This document shows, piece by piece, positions 24,267 through 32,255 of a stretch of DNA of 64,000 nucleotides. Numbering within the stretch: position 1 is the stretch's first letter; every line of letters begins with the position of its first letter. The stretch spans positions 1 to 64,000 of the forward strand of contig JARKRC010000054.1 in the NCBI GenBank assembly GCA_029974595.1. Reading direction: 5' to 3'. The position numbers and the translations under genes are program-made. The notes under the pieces are model-generated. The model was not told the origin of the DNA and ran no database searches. It saw only the letters and a program-made list of their open reading frames with translations. Source of the stretch: Ereboglobus sp. (GTDB lineage: Bacteria; Verrucomicrobiota; Verrucomicrobiia; Opitutales; Opitutaceae).

Positions 24267-26030
24267 TTATTTTTCGATGCTGAACTCGTCGCGAAGTTTT
24301 CCCGCAGCGTCGCAGGCGCGATAGCGAAGGCGGTTTTGCACGGGGTCGAGGTCCACAATCTGCCAGGTGGGCGTGTCCTGAAAGCCGACGAGCGTGTAGA
24401 GATGCGGACCTTGCGGGTAGAATTTCGTGCCGGAGACGCTGATAATGTAGATGGTGCCTTCGCGTGCGCTGGCGGCGGGTTTTCCGCCGCGCATCGGGGG
24501 CGTGCGGAGGTAGGAATGGTCGTGGCCCTGGAACGCGACATCGACGTGGTATTTGTCGAAAAGCGGCACCCAGTGTTCGTTGATTTCGGGATAAAAACGT
24601 CCGGGGCGCGCGGCGTAGGCAGGCTGGTGATACATGACAAACTTCCAGCGGGCGGAGGTGTCGCGGAGTTGTTGCTCAAGCCAGGGGGCTTGTTTTTTCA
24701 CGCCGGTGTTTCCGTCGAGGACGACGAAAAGCGCGCCGGCGTAATGAAAGGAATACGCGAGGCCGGGGCCGATGGTTTCGGGGCCGTTGGCGCGCGTGGC
24801 GAAGAGGCGCGAGTAGAGGCGGGGCGCGCCGCCGTGGTATTCGTGGTTGCCGGGCGCGGGCGCGAGGGGGATGCGATTGAAGATCGTCGCGGCCTGGGCG
24901 AAAAAGGCGTCCCAGTTGTCGCGTTCTTCGCCGCGGTTCACCTGATCGCCGGCCATGAGGCAGAAGGCGGCGGCGGGACGGGCGGCGATGGCGCAACGGA
25001 CGAGTCTGCCCCAATCTTTGAAACCGTTTTGCGCGTCGCCGAGGTAGAGGAACGAGAAGGGTTGCGGTTGCGCGGGAGCGGTTGTGAACGCGGCGCGTGT
25101 TTGTTGATCGTCGTTGATTGTGTAGGTGTAGGTCGTCGCGGGCGCGAGGTCGCGGAGCGCGACGGTGTGGAGGTGCTCGACGGGGTCGTTGGCGACATCG
25201 GGCGTGGAAAGAACGGTGACGAGCGATTCGGCGGTTGATGTGGAAAACGTTCCCGTCGCATATGTGACGTGGCCGCGCGTAATGGTGGTGCTGGTGCGCC
25301 AGCGGATGGTTTGCGTGGCGGAGGAGTCGCCCGTCCAGGTGAGCATGATTTGGTCGGGACGCGGTGTGGAGGGATTCCCAGTGAGGCGGTAAACGCGGAA
25401 GAGGCGCGCGTCCTGTTTGCGATTGTTGGGACAACGGATCAGCGTGGCTCCGTGAAAGCGCGCGGGAATTTTTTCGGCACGGCGTCCGCTGTCGGCATAA
25501 AAGACGGCGTTGGGAGTGACCTTTGCGATTTTGAGAGAGACGGGGGCGAGGTTGGTGATTTGCGGCGCGGGCCTGTCGGGTGCCGCTGTTGCGCCGGGTG
25601 TGATGACGACGGAATACACGTCGGGTTCGGCGGAGAGTGAAGGCGCGCCGAGTCCGACAAGACCCGCGTTGTAGTGGCGCGACCACGTTTCGTAGGTGCC
25701 GCCGCCGATGGTCCAGTCGTCGGCGCCGGAGCGGGTGAAGCCGTTTGCGCGGAGCCAGAATGGATCGTCGTTTTTGACGGCAGGGATGATGACGTGCACC
25801 ATGGCGGGCGCGGAGAGTTCGAAGCGCACGAAGCCGGTGGCAAGCGTATCGCGTTCGGCGGCGGTGAGTCTGGCAAAGATTTCGGCGGGCGTGGCGCGGG
25901 CGTAGGCTTCGGCGCCGTTTTCGGCAGTGAGGCGGTCGCGCGTGGCGGTGATGAAGGCGGCAAAATCCGCGGCGCAAGCGGCGTTGAGAGCGAATGCAAA
26001 TGCGAGTGAAAAAAAGAGGCGGCGGTGCAT
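24267..26030 (-). CDS. Purple-acid-phosphatase-like metallophosphoesterase
   Basis: The 587-residue protein has a signal peptide (FFSLAFAFALNAACAADF). The middle has a fibronectin-III-like domain (about residues 215-300, including QIMLTWTGDSSATQTIRWRT). The C-terminal metallophosphatase carries the ordered metal blocks GDAQ, GDQVN, GNHEYHG, MYHQPAY and GHDHSYLR. The first block has Gln where GDxG is usual. It is a periplasmic or surface phosphohydrolase whose substrate may be a phosphorylated glycan or an organophosphate. Only 15 bases separate it from GH105 downstream, so the two are probably co-transcribed. Confidence 0.87.
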   Translation of the reverse strand: MHRRLFFSLAFAFALNAACAADFAAFITATRDRLTAENGAEAYARATPAEIFARLTAAERDTLATGFVRFELSAPAMVHVIIPAVKNDDPFWLRANGFTRSGADDWTIGGGTYETWSRHYNAGLVGLGAPSLSAEPDVYSVVITPGATAAPDRPAPQITNLAPVSLKIAKVTPNAVFYADSGRRAEKIPARFHGATLIRCPNNRKQDARLFRVYRLTGNPSTPRPDQIMLTWTGDSSATQTIRWRTSTTITRGHVTYATGTFSTSTAESLVTVLSTPDVANDPVEHLHTVALRDLAPATTYTYTINDDQQTRAAFTTAPAQPQPFSFLYLGDAQNGFKDWGRLVRCAIAARPAAAFCLMAGDQVNRGEERDNWDAFFAQAATIFNRIPLAPAPGNHEYHGGAPRLYSRLFATRANGPETIGPGLAYSFHYAGALFVVLDGNTGVKKQAPWLEQQLRDTSARWKFVMYHQPAYAARPGRFYPEINEHWVPLFDKYHVDVAFQGHDHSYLRTPPMRGGKPAASAREGTIYIISVSGTKFYPQGPHLYTLVGFQDTPTWQIVDLDPVQNRLRYRACDAAGKLRDEFSIEK

Positions 26031-26156
26031 GGCGTGTTTTTGGAGCGCGGTGGCAGGGCAAAGCGGCGGCGCCGCTTTCGTGCGCAGAGTGACTTCGCGA
26101 ATCGCTCAAAGCGGCGGCGCCGGGCTTCACCCTCTGCCATCGCACTCCAAAGTTTT

Positions 26157-28994
26157 TCAGAGGTTCACTTTCACGCCGAGGATCATGGTCCAGGAACGGT
26201 ATTCGTTTTTCTCGACGAAGCGGTCGTTGTTTTCGAGGAGCGATTGCGAGTTTTTGCGGAGCATGTTGTTCATCTGCGCAAAAAGGCGGATGTTTTTGGT
26301 GACCATGTATTCGACCGTTGATTGGAGGCGGGTGCCGCCTTTGTCGTAGAGGCCGACGTTGATCACATCGCCGCCGTTGCCGGCCTTGGTCATGATGCCG
26401 GCGCCGAGGCTGCGGAAAAAGGCAATCGCGGCGGGATCGGAATAGGAATACTTGGTGTCGAGCACGACACCGTCATCCACGATCGCCAGGCGGGCGAGGA
26501 GGCGTTTGCTTTCGTAATCGAGCGAGAGGCGCAGAAGCCGGCTGGTTTGGCCGGGAACGCGGTCGAGGCCGGTTTGCGCCTCGTTGACGTCGAAGGTGAG
26601 CCAGGTGGCGTTGGCACCGACGGAGAAGCCCCAGCCGATTGCTTTTTGCAGGTTGAGTTCCACGCCGTAGACGTCGGCAGTGTCGCCGTTGAGCGTGGAA
26701 TTGACCTCGACGGAGCGGAGGTTGGCGACGGAGGCGTATTGGGGGAAGAGCGCGGGATCGGCGATGTAGGTGGTTTGGTACACCCAGTTTTTCATGTGCT
26801 TGTAGAAGCCTGCAACGGAAGCCATGCCGCCATCCTTGAAGTAATATTCGAGGCTCAGGTCGATGTTGGTGGATTGGGTGGGTTTGAGGCCGGCGTTGCC
26901 TTCCTGCACGGTGATGTAGGTGTTGCTTGCGTCGGAATCGGCGCGCTTGGTGGCGTAGGAGGACGGCGAGATGTCTTTGAACTCGGGACGGGCGAGGGTG
27001 CGTCCCATCGAGAGGCGGGCGAGGAGCTGGCTGGTGAGTTGGTAGCTCAAGTGCACGCTCGGGTAGAAATCGTTGTAATCGTGTTTGGTGGCGACGGGGC
27101 GGATGCCGTCGATGGAGGCCACACCCGTGACATCGGCGGAGTAGCCGGAGTAACGGGCGGAGGTGTTCTCCCAACGGACGCCGCCGAGAATGGCGAAGCG
27201 GTCCTTGCGCCACGAGGCCTGGGCATAGAGGGCGGCGACTTCTTCGCGCGCGCCGATGTCGAGAATGGTGCTGTCGCGCACGGAGTCGGAGGGAGGCGTG
27301 GCGCCGCCGAGGATGCCGGCGATGTATTCGGCGGGCCTCTGGGGATTTTGTGCGTAAAGGCTGTCGTAGGTGGGATAGAGGCCGAGGTCGGCGCGCCCGT
27401 CGAAGAAGCCGTTTTGGGCGGCAAATTGCGTGGCGGTGCCGCTGTAAGCGAAAGGCGCGGGCCCGATGACGTAATTGCGGTCGTTGACTTTGTCCTGCTT
27501 GCGATATTTGGCGCCGATTTTGACGGTGGTGTTTTCGGTGAGCATTTTTTTGTAGTTCACGGCATAGGCGTAAAGTTGATCCTTGGCGTCGATCGTTTCG
27601 GCGCGGCGGTTTTCGACGTTGAAGTTGCCGTTGGTGCCGCCGGCGGAGTAGATCGCGGGGTCGTTGAAGTCGGGCACGAGCGGTTTTACCGACGTGCTGT
27701 AGTAGGGTGAATCTTTCGGGATGAGGCCGAGCTGGGGATCGTAGGCGTCGCTGAAGTTGACGCGCATCTGAATGCGGTCGGCGAGAAAATTATACATGTC
27801 GGCGGCGAGGTCGCGTTTCGACTGGCCGTAGCTGACAGAGTAATCGAGGACGGAATCGGTCCAGCGGTGCACGCTTTCGAGCTGGAGGCGGAGATTTTTC
27901 TCGGTCTCGTCCTGATCCATGACGCGGCGTTGGATGCGCTGGTTGGGGCCGTAGTAGAAGGTGCCGTCGGTGTCGTCGTGGTAAACGTAGTAGCGGCTCA
28001 TGGTGGCGGCGCCGTTGACGTTGCCGGCGGCGGAGCGGTCGAAGCGCCAGAGGTTGCGAATCTGCGGGCGCTTTTCGTCAAATTGCGTGTAGAAGGTGCG
28101 GAGGCTGACGCGCCAGTCGGGGCGCACTTGCCAGTCGAGGTTCAGGTTTGCGCCGAGCGTGTCCTGCTTCTGCGTGGTACGGCGGTAGTCGATGCGTCCG
28201 GGCGTGAAATAGTTTTGGGAATTGGCCGCCGAGATTTTCGGGAGAGTGGCGTCGTTGGTGGCGAGTTGGGAGAAAAAGTAGTCGGCGGGATCGGAGCGGA
28301 TTTCGTCGCGAAGGCGTTCGCTTTCCGAATAGCTGAGCGAGAAAAATATGCCTATCTTTTTTGCGAAACGGTCGCTGTAGCTGATCGATGCGCGATATTG
28401 GTCGCCGCTGCCATAATCATCGAAGCCGTACGACGCGCGCGCAGAAATAAGACGGCGTTTGAGGTCGAGGCCGGATTTTGTGCCGACGTTGACGAGACCG
28501 CCAATGGAGTCGGCTTCTTTTTCGGGCGTGGGAGCCTTGAGGATTTCGATGGCGCCGATGAGTTCGGCGGGGATGTTGTCGATGGAAACACCGCGCGTGC
28601 CGCCTTGGTTGGAGGGGAGGCGGTCGCCGTCAACTTGGAGCGAGTTGAAGCCGCCGCCGAGTCCGCGCACCGAGATGCCGTCGCCGCCGCTTTGGCCCGC
28701 GCCGGAGGTGTAGACGCCGGGGAGGCGTTCGACGACGCTGCCGATGTTGCTGTCGACAAACTGGCCGAGCCGGTCGGTGGACATAAAATCGCCGATGCCG
28801 ACGGTGGCGCGCTTGGTTTCGATGGAGCGGTTGCGTTCGTCGGTGAGCGCCTTCACGACAAAGGTGTCCATTTCGACGATTTCGTCATTTTGCGTGGCCG
28901 CCGAAGTGGCGGGAGCGGGAGCGTTTTGCGCGGCAAGCGGAACCGCGAGTGCGGCGGCAAGCAGTAGCGCAAGGATGCGGGTTTTGTCATTCAT
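26157..28994 (-). CDS. TonB-dependent outer-membrane receptor
   Basis: The product has 945 residues from the ATG at 28992-28994, with signal peptide ILALLLAAALAVPLAAQ. A putative TonB box region is EIVEMDTFVVKA. The plug domain shows VVERLPGVYTSGAGQSGGDG and ISVRGLGGGFNSLQVDGDR, and a 22-strand barrel is implied by alternating aromatic strands up to the end YRSWTMILGVKVNL. Receptors of this kind import oligosaccharides or chelates across the outer membrane. The palindrome at 29099-29128 lies 105 bases upstream. The neighbours (LacI regulator, lyase, GH105) suggest a carbohydrate ligand. Confidence 0.92.
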   Translation of the reverse strand: MNDKTRILALLLAAALAVPLAAQNAPAPATSAATQNDEIVEMDTFVVKALTDERNRSIETKRATVGIGDFMSTDRLGQFVDSNIGSVVERLPGVYTSGAGQSGGDGISVRGLGGGFNSLQVDGDRLPSNQGGTRGVSIDNIPAELIGAIEILKAPTPEKEADSIGGLVNVGTKSGLDLKRRLISARASYGFDDYGSGDQYRASISYSDRFAKKIGIFFSLSYSESERLRDEIRSDPADYFFSQLATNDATLPKISAANSQNYFTPGRIDYRRTTQKQDTLGANLNLDWQVRPDWRVSLRTFYTQFDEKRPQIRNLWRFDRSAAGNVNGAATMSRYYVYHDDTDGTFYYGPNQRIQRRVMDQDETEKNLRLQLESVHRWTDSVLDYSVSYGQSKRDLAADMYNFLADRIQMRVNFSDAYDPQLGLIPKDSPYYSTSVKPLVPDFNDPAIYSAGGTNGNFNVENRRAETIDAKDQLYAYAVNYKKMLTENTTVKIGAKYRKQDKVNDRNYVIGPAPFAYSGTATQFAAQNGFFDGRADLGLYPTYDSLYAQNPQRPAEYIAGILGGATPPSDSVRDSTILDIGAREEVAALYAQASWRKDRFAILGGVRWENTSARYSGYSADVTGVASIDGIRPVATKHDYNDFYPSVHLSYQLTSQLLARLSMGRTLARPEFKDISPSSYATKRADSDASNTYITVQEGNAGLKPTQSTNIDLSLEYYFKDGGMASVAGFYKHMKNWVYQTTYIADPALFPQYASVANLRSVEVNSTLNGDTADVYGVELNLQKAIGWGFSVGANATWLTFDVNEAQTGLDRVPGQTSRLLRLSLDYESKRLLARLAIVDDGVVLDTKYSYSDPAAIAFFRSLGAGIMTKAGNGGDVINVGLYDKGGTRLQSTVEYMVTKNIRLFAQMNNMLRKNSQSLLENNDRFVEKNEYRSWTMILGVKVNL

Positions 28995-29098
28995 GGCAGG
29001 TGGGTGGTGCGAGGGGATGAGATCGAGGGAAGCGATTTTGCCCGCCGTTGCGGCAGGCATGGAGACACTATCAACAAGGTAGGCGCCCGGCGAAATAC

Positions 29099-29128
29099 CG
29101 GATTTACTCTGATTTGAGAGTAAATCCG
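29099..29128. promoter_or_regulatory. Operator candidate 1 upstream of the TonB-dependent receptor
   Basis: Perfect 12-base arms CGGATTTACTCT and AGAGTAAATCCG flank the spacer GATTTG. The central 22 bases match the site at 30223-30244 at 20 positions. It lies between the end of the LacI-type gene and the receptor start. Confidence 0.75.
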
Positions 29129-29146
29129 ATTCGGCGCAAAAAAACC

Positions 29147-30178
29147 TCACTGCCGCCGCAGCGTGTTGCCCGGCTGCCACACGCCTTCGATGAGGGTGCG
29201 GAGTGGGTTCGCCGGAATCCCGCGCTCGTTGCGCTGGCACATGGCGCTGAGCTGATCCATCGCGGTCGCGCCTATCACACGGGGAATTTCAGAAATGCCG
29301 GAACGTTTGTCGCCCAGGTCGTGCAGCGAGGCAAAGGCGAAACCCATGTCCTCGGGAACGCGTATTTTGAGACGCGCCAGGACATCCCACACCTGGTCGG
29401 TTTGCGTAATGGCTGAGATGATTACGTCCGGGCGCGTGCGTTTGATCCACCTCGCGAGTCCGGCCTCCGAAAGACTGCCGAACAGGAAGGGCGCCAGGCG
29501 GTTGGCCGCAGGCAGTTCAAGTTGTGCGACCAGATAGCCGCCCATCCAGCCGCGCTGCACGCGTTGATCGACGATGTTTGCGAACGCGAGCCCGGGGCGC
29601 CGATATCCGAGCGCGAAGAGTTTTTGCATGAGCAGGCGCATCGATGCGAAGTGATGGCTCGTGACGATGTTCAATTGCGGACGCGCCAGCGTGTAGCCAA
29701 GCGCCACCGCGGAAACTTCGTCCCAATCAAGCTCAAGCGAAACGCCGTATTGCTGCTGCGGAGCGAGGAGGAGCGCCGTGATGCCGCGCGCCTTGAAAAT
29801 CTGCCGCGCGCGCGTGGCGGACATGTTGTTTTCGCGCAGCCAGAACTCCTCCAACCGGAAGCCGAGTTGATCGGCCCGTTCGCGCGCGCCGTTGAAATAC
29901 TCCTCGAAGACGCGCGTTTTGCGCCACTGGTGCCGCGTGGCGTAGTTGGTGAGCCAAAGCGCGACCGGCCGCTGTTTGCTCGCGTGCATGGATCGCCGGT
30001 ATTGCATCAACGCCGCGAGCATCGGATCGGGCCGGTAGCCGATTTCGTCGGCGACGGCGCGAATGCGGGCGCGCGTGTGCTCGGGTATGCTGGGGTGGTT
30101 GCGCAACGCCAGCGAAACCGTCGTGTGGTGCACGCCGGCGCGCAGGCCGATGTCCTTGATCGTGGGTCGCAATGGCAT
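29147..30178 (-). CDS. LacI-family transcriptional regulator
   Basis: The product has 343 residues from the ATG at 30176-30178. The N-terminal HTH is typical: TIKDIGLRAGVHHTTVSLAL, RNHPSIPEHTRARIRAVADE and the hinge IGYRPDPMLAALMQYRR. The rest is a periplasmic-binding-protein-like effector domain (LLMQKLFALGYRRPGLAFAN, RTRPDVIISA). It lies between the receptor gene and the divergent lyase gene. Two near-identical palindromes flank it, at 29099-29128 and 30223-30244. It is the obvious candidate to bind them, controlling the receptor, the lyase and probably itself in response to a sugar. Confidence 0.92.
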   Translation of the reverse strand: MPLRPTIKDIGLRAGVHHTTVSLALRNHPSIPEHTRARIRAVADEIGYRPDPMLAALMQYRRSMHASKQRPVALWLTNYATRHQWRKTRVFEEYFNGARERADQLGFRLEEFWLRENNMSATRARQIFKARGITALLLAPQQQYGVSLELDWDEVSAVALGYTLARPQLNIVTSHHFASMRLLMQKLFALGYRRPGLAFANIVDQRVQRGWMGGYLVAQLELPAANRLAPFLFGSLSEAGLARWIKRTRPDVIISAITQTDQVWDVLARLKIRVPEDMGFAFASLHDLGDKRSGISEIPRVIGATAMDQLSAMCQRNERGIPANPLRTLIEGVWQPGNTLRRQ

Positions 30179-30222
30179 GGTAAAATAAGCCGGGGCAATA
30201 AACAAAAGTCGTCCGGAGGGTG

Positions 30223-30244
30223 TTTACTCTGATGTGAGAGTAAT
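30223..30244. promoter_or_regulatory. Operator candidate 2 between lacI-type gene and lyase
   Basis: TTTACTCT-GATGTG-AGAGTAAT is a near-perfect palindrome matching the site at 29103-29124 at 20 of 22 bases. It lies in the divergent promoter region, 45 bases before the regulator start and 42 before the lyase start. Confidence 0.75.
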
Positions 30245-30285
30245 CAAGTCTTTTTTGTTTTTCGGAAACTTGCTTGAGTGGCGTC

Positions 30286-32208
30286 ATGCACACAACCCGC
30301 GCCCTCGCCCCGATCGCCGCATTCCTCTTCGCGTTATTTATCAGCATCCAGGATTCGCATGCCGGCGCGGCAAACACCGCGTTGAATATCGATACCTTGC
30401 GCGCGGCGCACCCGCGCCTGATGCTGACCTCCGGACGCGAGGCGGCCTTGCGCGAACGGGCAAAGGACGATCCGTTTTTGAAAACGATGATCGCGCATCT
30501 GCGCCTCGGGGCGGACTGGGCGCTCGCGGAGCCGCCGGTGAGTTACCAGAAAGTCGGCCCGCGCTTGCTCGCCCAAAGCCGCGCGTGTTTGGGAAAAGTT
30601 GCCACCCTTTCGTTCGCGTATCGATGGTTTGGGGACGAGCGTTATGCGCGGCGCGCGCTCACCGAAATGCGCGCCGCCGCCGCGTTTCCCGACTGGAACC
30701 CAAGCCATTTCCTCGACACCGCGGAACTCTGCGCCGCGTTTGCCATCGGCTACGATTGGCTGCACGACTGGCTGGCGCCGGAGGAGCGCGCCTTTTTGCG
30801 CCGCGTGATGATCGAAAAAGGTCTCCAGCCCGGACGCGCCGCGCACGCGCGCCAGGCCGCAAAGGTCAACAACTGGAACCCCGTGTGCAACGGCGGCATG
30901 GTGCTCGCCGCGCTTGCCATCGCGGAGGACGAGCCCGCAATCGCACGCGAATTTCTCGGCCTCATGGAAAACAGCATCATGAAGGCACTCTCGCTCTACG
31001 CGCCCGACGGCGCGTGGTATGAAGGGCCGGGGTATTGGAAATATGGCACCACCTATCTCGTGATGCTTCTCGATTCGCTCGAGACCGCGCTTGGCGGGGA
31101 CGGCGGCCTGTCTGCCGCGCGCGGGCTCGACCGCACGGGAGATTTTTTCATGCGCTCCATCGGCACGAGCGGCGCGATGTTCAACTATGCCGACTCCGGC
31201 GCCGAGCCAGGCTCCTCGCCGGCGCTCTTCTGGCTCGCGCGACGCCATGGAAAAAATGCGCTGGCGGTATTTGAGAAACATTTGCTTTCCGAACACTTTT
31301 CCAAACTCGACGCCGCCGCGAACAAGGCGAACGCCTCGCATCCTGGAAAACTCGACCGGCAGGAACTCATGCTGGGCAATCTGCCCAACGCCGATCTGGT
31401 CTATTCAAATCGTTTTTATGCGCTCGAGATCGTCTGGTATCCACCCGCCAACCTGCCCGATGCCACATCCGAAAAAACACGATCCGCGCTGTTTCGCGGG
31501 GCGACCGACACGACGTTTCTATCGGGCAGGGACTCCGGAGTGTATGTCGGGCTCAAAGGCGCGGGCATGCCCAACAACCACGCGCACCTCGACGCCGGAT
31601 CGTTCGTGCTCGACACGCCCGGCACACGCTGGGTCGCAGACCTCGGCGTGGACGATTACGATCTGCCTGATTACTTCGACATGCGCGAAGGCGGCAAACG
31701 GTGGGAATACTTCCGCCTCGGCTCACTGAGCCACAATGTCATCACGATCAACGGCCAAAACCAACGCACACCCTGCCGCGCGCCGATCACCGGATTCTCC
31801 GAGGATGAAAACGAAAGCCTCGCGACAGTCGATCTCTCGGATGCGTATCGCCAACAAGCCGCGCGCGTTTCGCGCAGCATCAGTGTAAGCGCGGACGGCC
31901 TCGTGCGCGTGCGCGATGAAATCGTGGCATCGCAAGACGGTGACACAGCGCGCTGGGCTGTGATGACCGATGCGAAAATCAAGGTCAGCGGAAACAAGGC
32001 CCGTCTCCTCAAAAATGGGAAAACCATGCGGGCGCGAATCGTCTCGCCCGCAAATGCCGTGTGGGAAAACGAATCCGCGCGCCCGGCAACCGCCTTCGAA
32101 AAACAAAACGAGGGTTTTGCAATGCTCGCGTGCCGCGTGCCCATGAAAGCGGGCGCATCGACGGAGATCATCGTGGAATTTTCGCCCGCCCCTGAAAACG
32201 CAAAGTAG
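30286..32208 (+). CDS. Heparinase II/III-like polysaccharide lyase
   Basis: The 640-residue protein has a signal peptide (LAPIAAFLFALFISIQDSHA). The N-terminal alpha/alpha toroid carries AFAIGYDWLHDWLAPEERAF, VNNWNPVCNGGMVLAALAIA and PDGAWYEGPGYWKYGTTY. The C-terminal beta-sandwich carries MPNNHAHLDAGSFVLDTPG, DLGVDDYDLPDYF and SLSHNVITINGQ, a pattern of the heparinase II/III family that includes alginate, heparin and oligo-alginate lyases. Asn/His/Tyr residues in these blocks are the usual catalytic ones. An ATG at 30286 was preferred to the TTG 12 bases upstream. The target polyuronide cannot be told from sequence. Confidence 0.85.
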   Translation: MHTTRALAPIAAFLFALFISIQDSHAGAANTALNIDTLRAAHPRLMLTSGREAALRERAKDDPFLKTMIAHLRLGADWALAEPPVSYQKVGPRLLAQSRACLGKVATLSFAYRWFGDERYARRALTEMRAAAAFPDWNPSHFLDTAELCAAFAIGYDWLHDWLAPEERAFLRRVMIEKGLQPGRAAHARQAAKVNNWNPVCNGGMVLAALAIAEDEPAIAREFLGLMENSIMKALSLYAPDGAWYEGPGYWKYGTTYLVMLLDSLETALGGDGGLSAARGLDRTGDFFMRSIGTSGAMFNYADSGAEPGSSPALFWLARRHGKNALAVFEKHLLSEHFSKLDAAANKANASHPGKLDRQELMLGNLPNADLVYSNRFYALEIVWYPPANLPDATSEKTRSALFRGATDTTFLSGRDSGVYVGLKGAGMPNNHAHLDAGSFVLDTPGTRWVADLGVDDYDLPDYFDMREGGKRWEYFRLGSLSHNVITINGQNQRTPCRAPITGFSEDENESLATVDLSDAYRQQAARVSRSISVSADGLVRVRDEIVASQDGDTARWAVMTDAKIKVSGNKARLLKNGKTMRARIVSPANAVWENESARPATAFEKQNEGFAMLACRVPMKAGASTEIIVEFSPAPENAK

Positions 32209-32255
32209 GTTGAAGCGCCCCCGCCGAACCGATCTTTTGTGCCGCTGTTTTCGGA

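Noticed and set aside
26322-27710. 462-residue Gly/Val-rich open frame opposite the TonB-dependent receptor
   Set aside because: GC-rich third-position shadow of the receptor gene; no domain and no promoter or start context.
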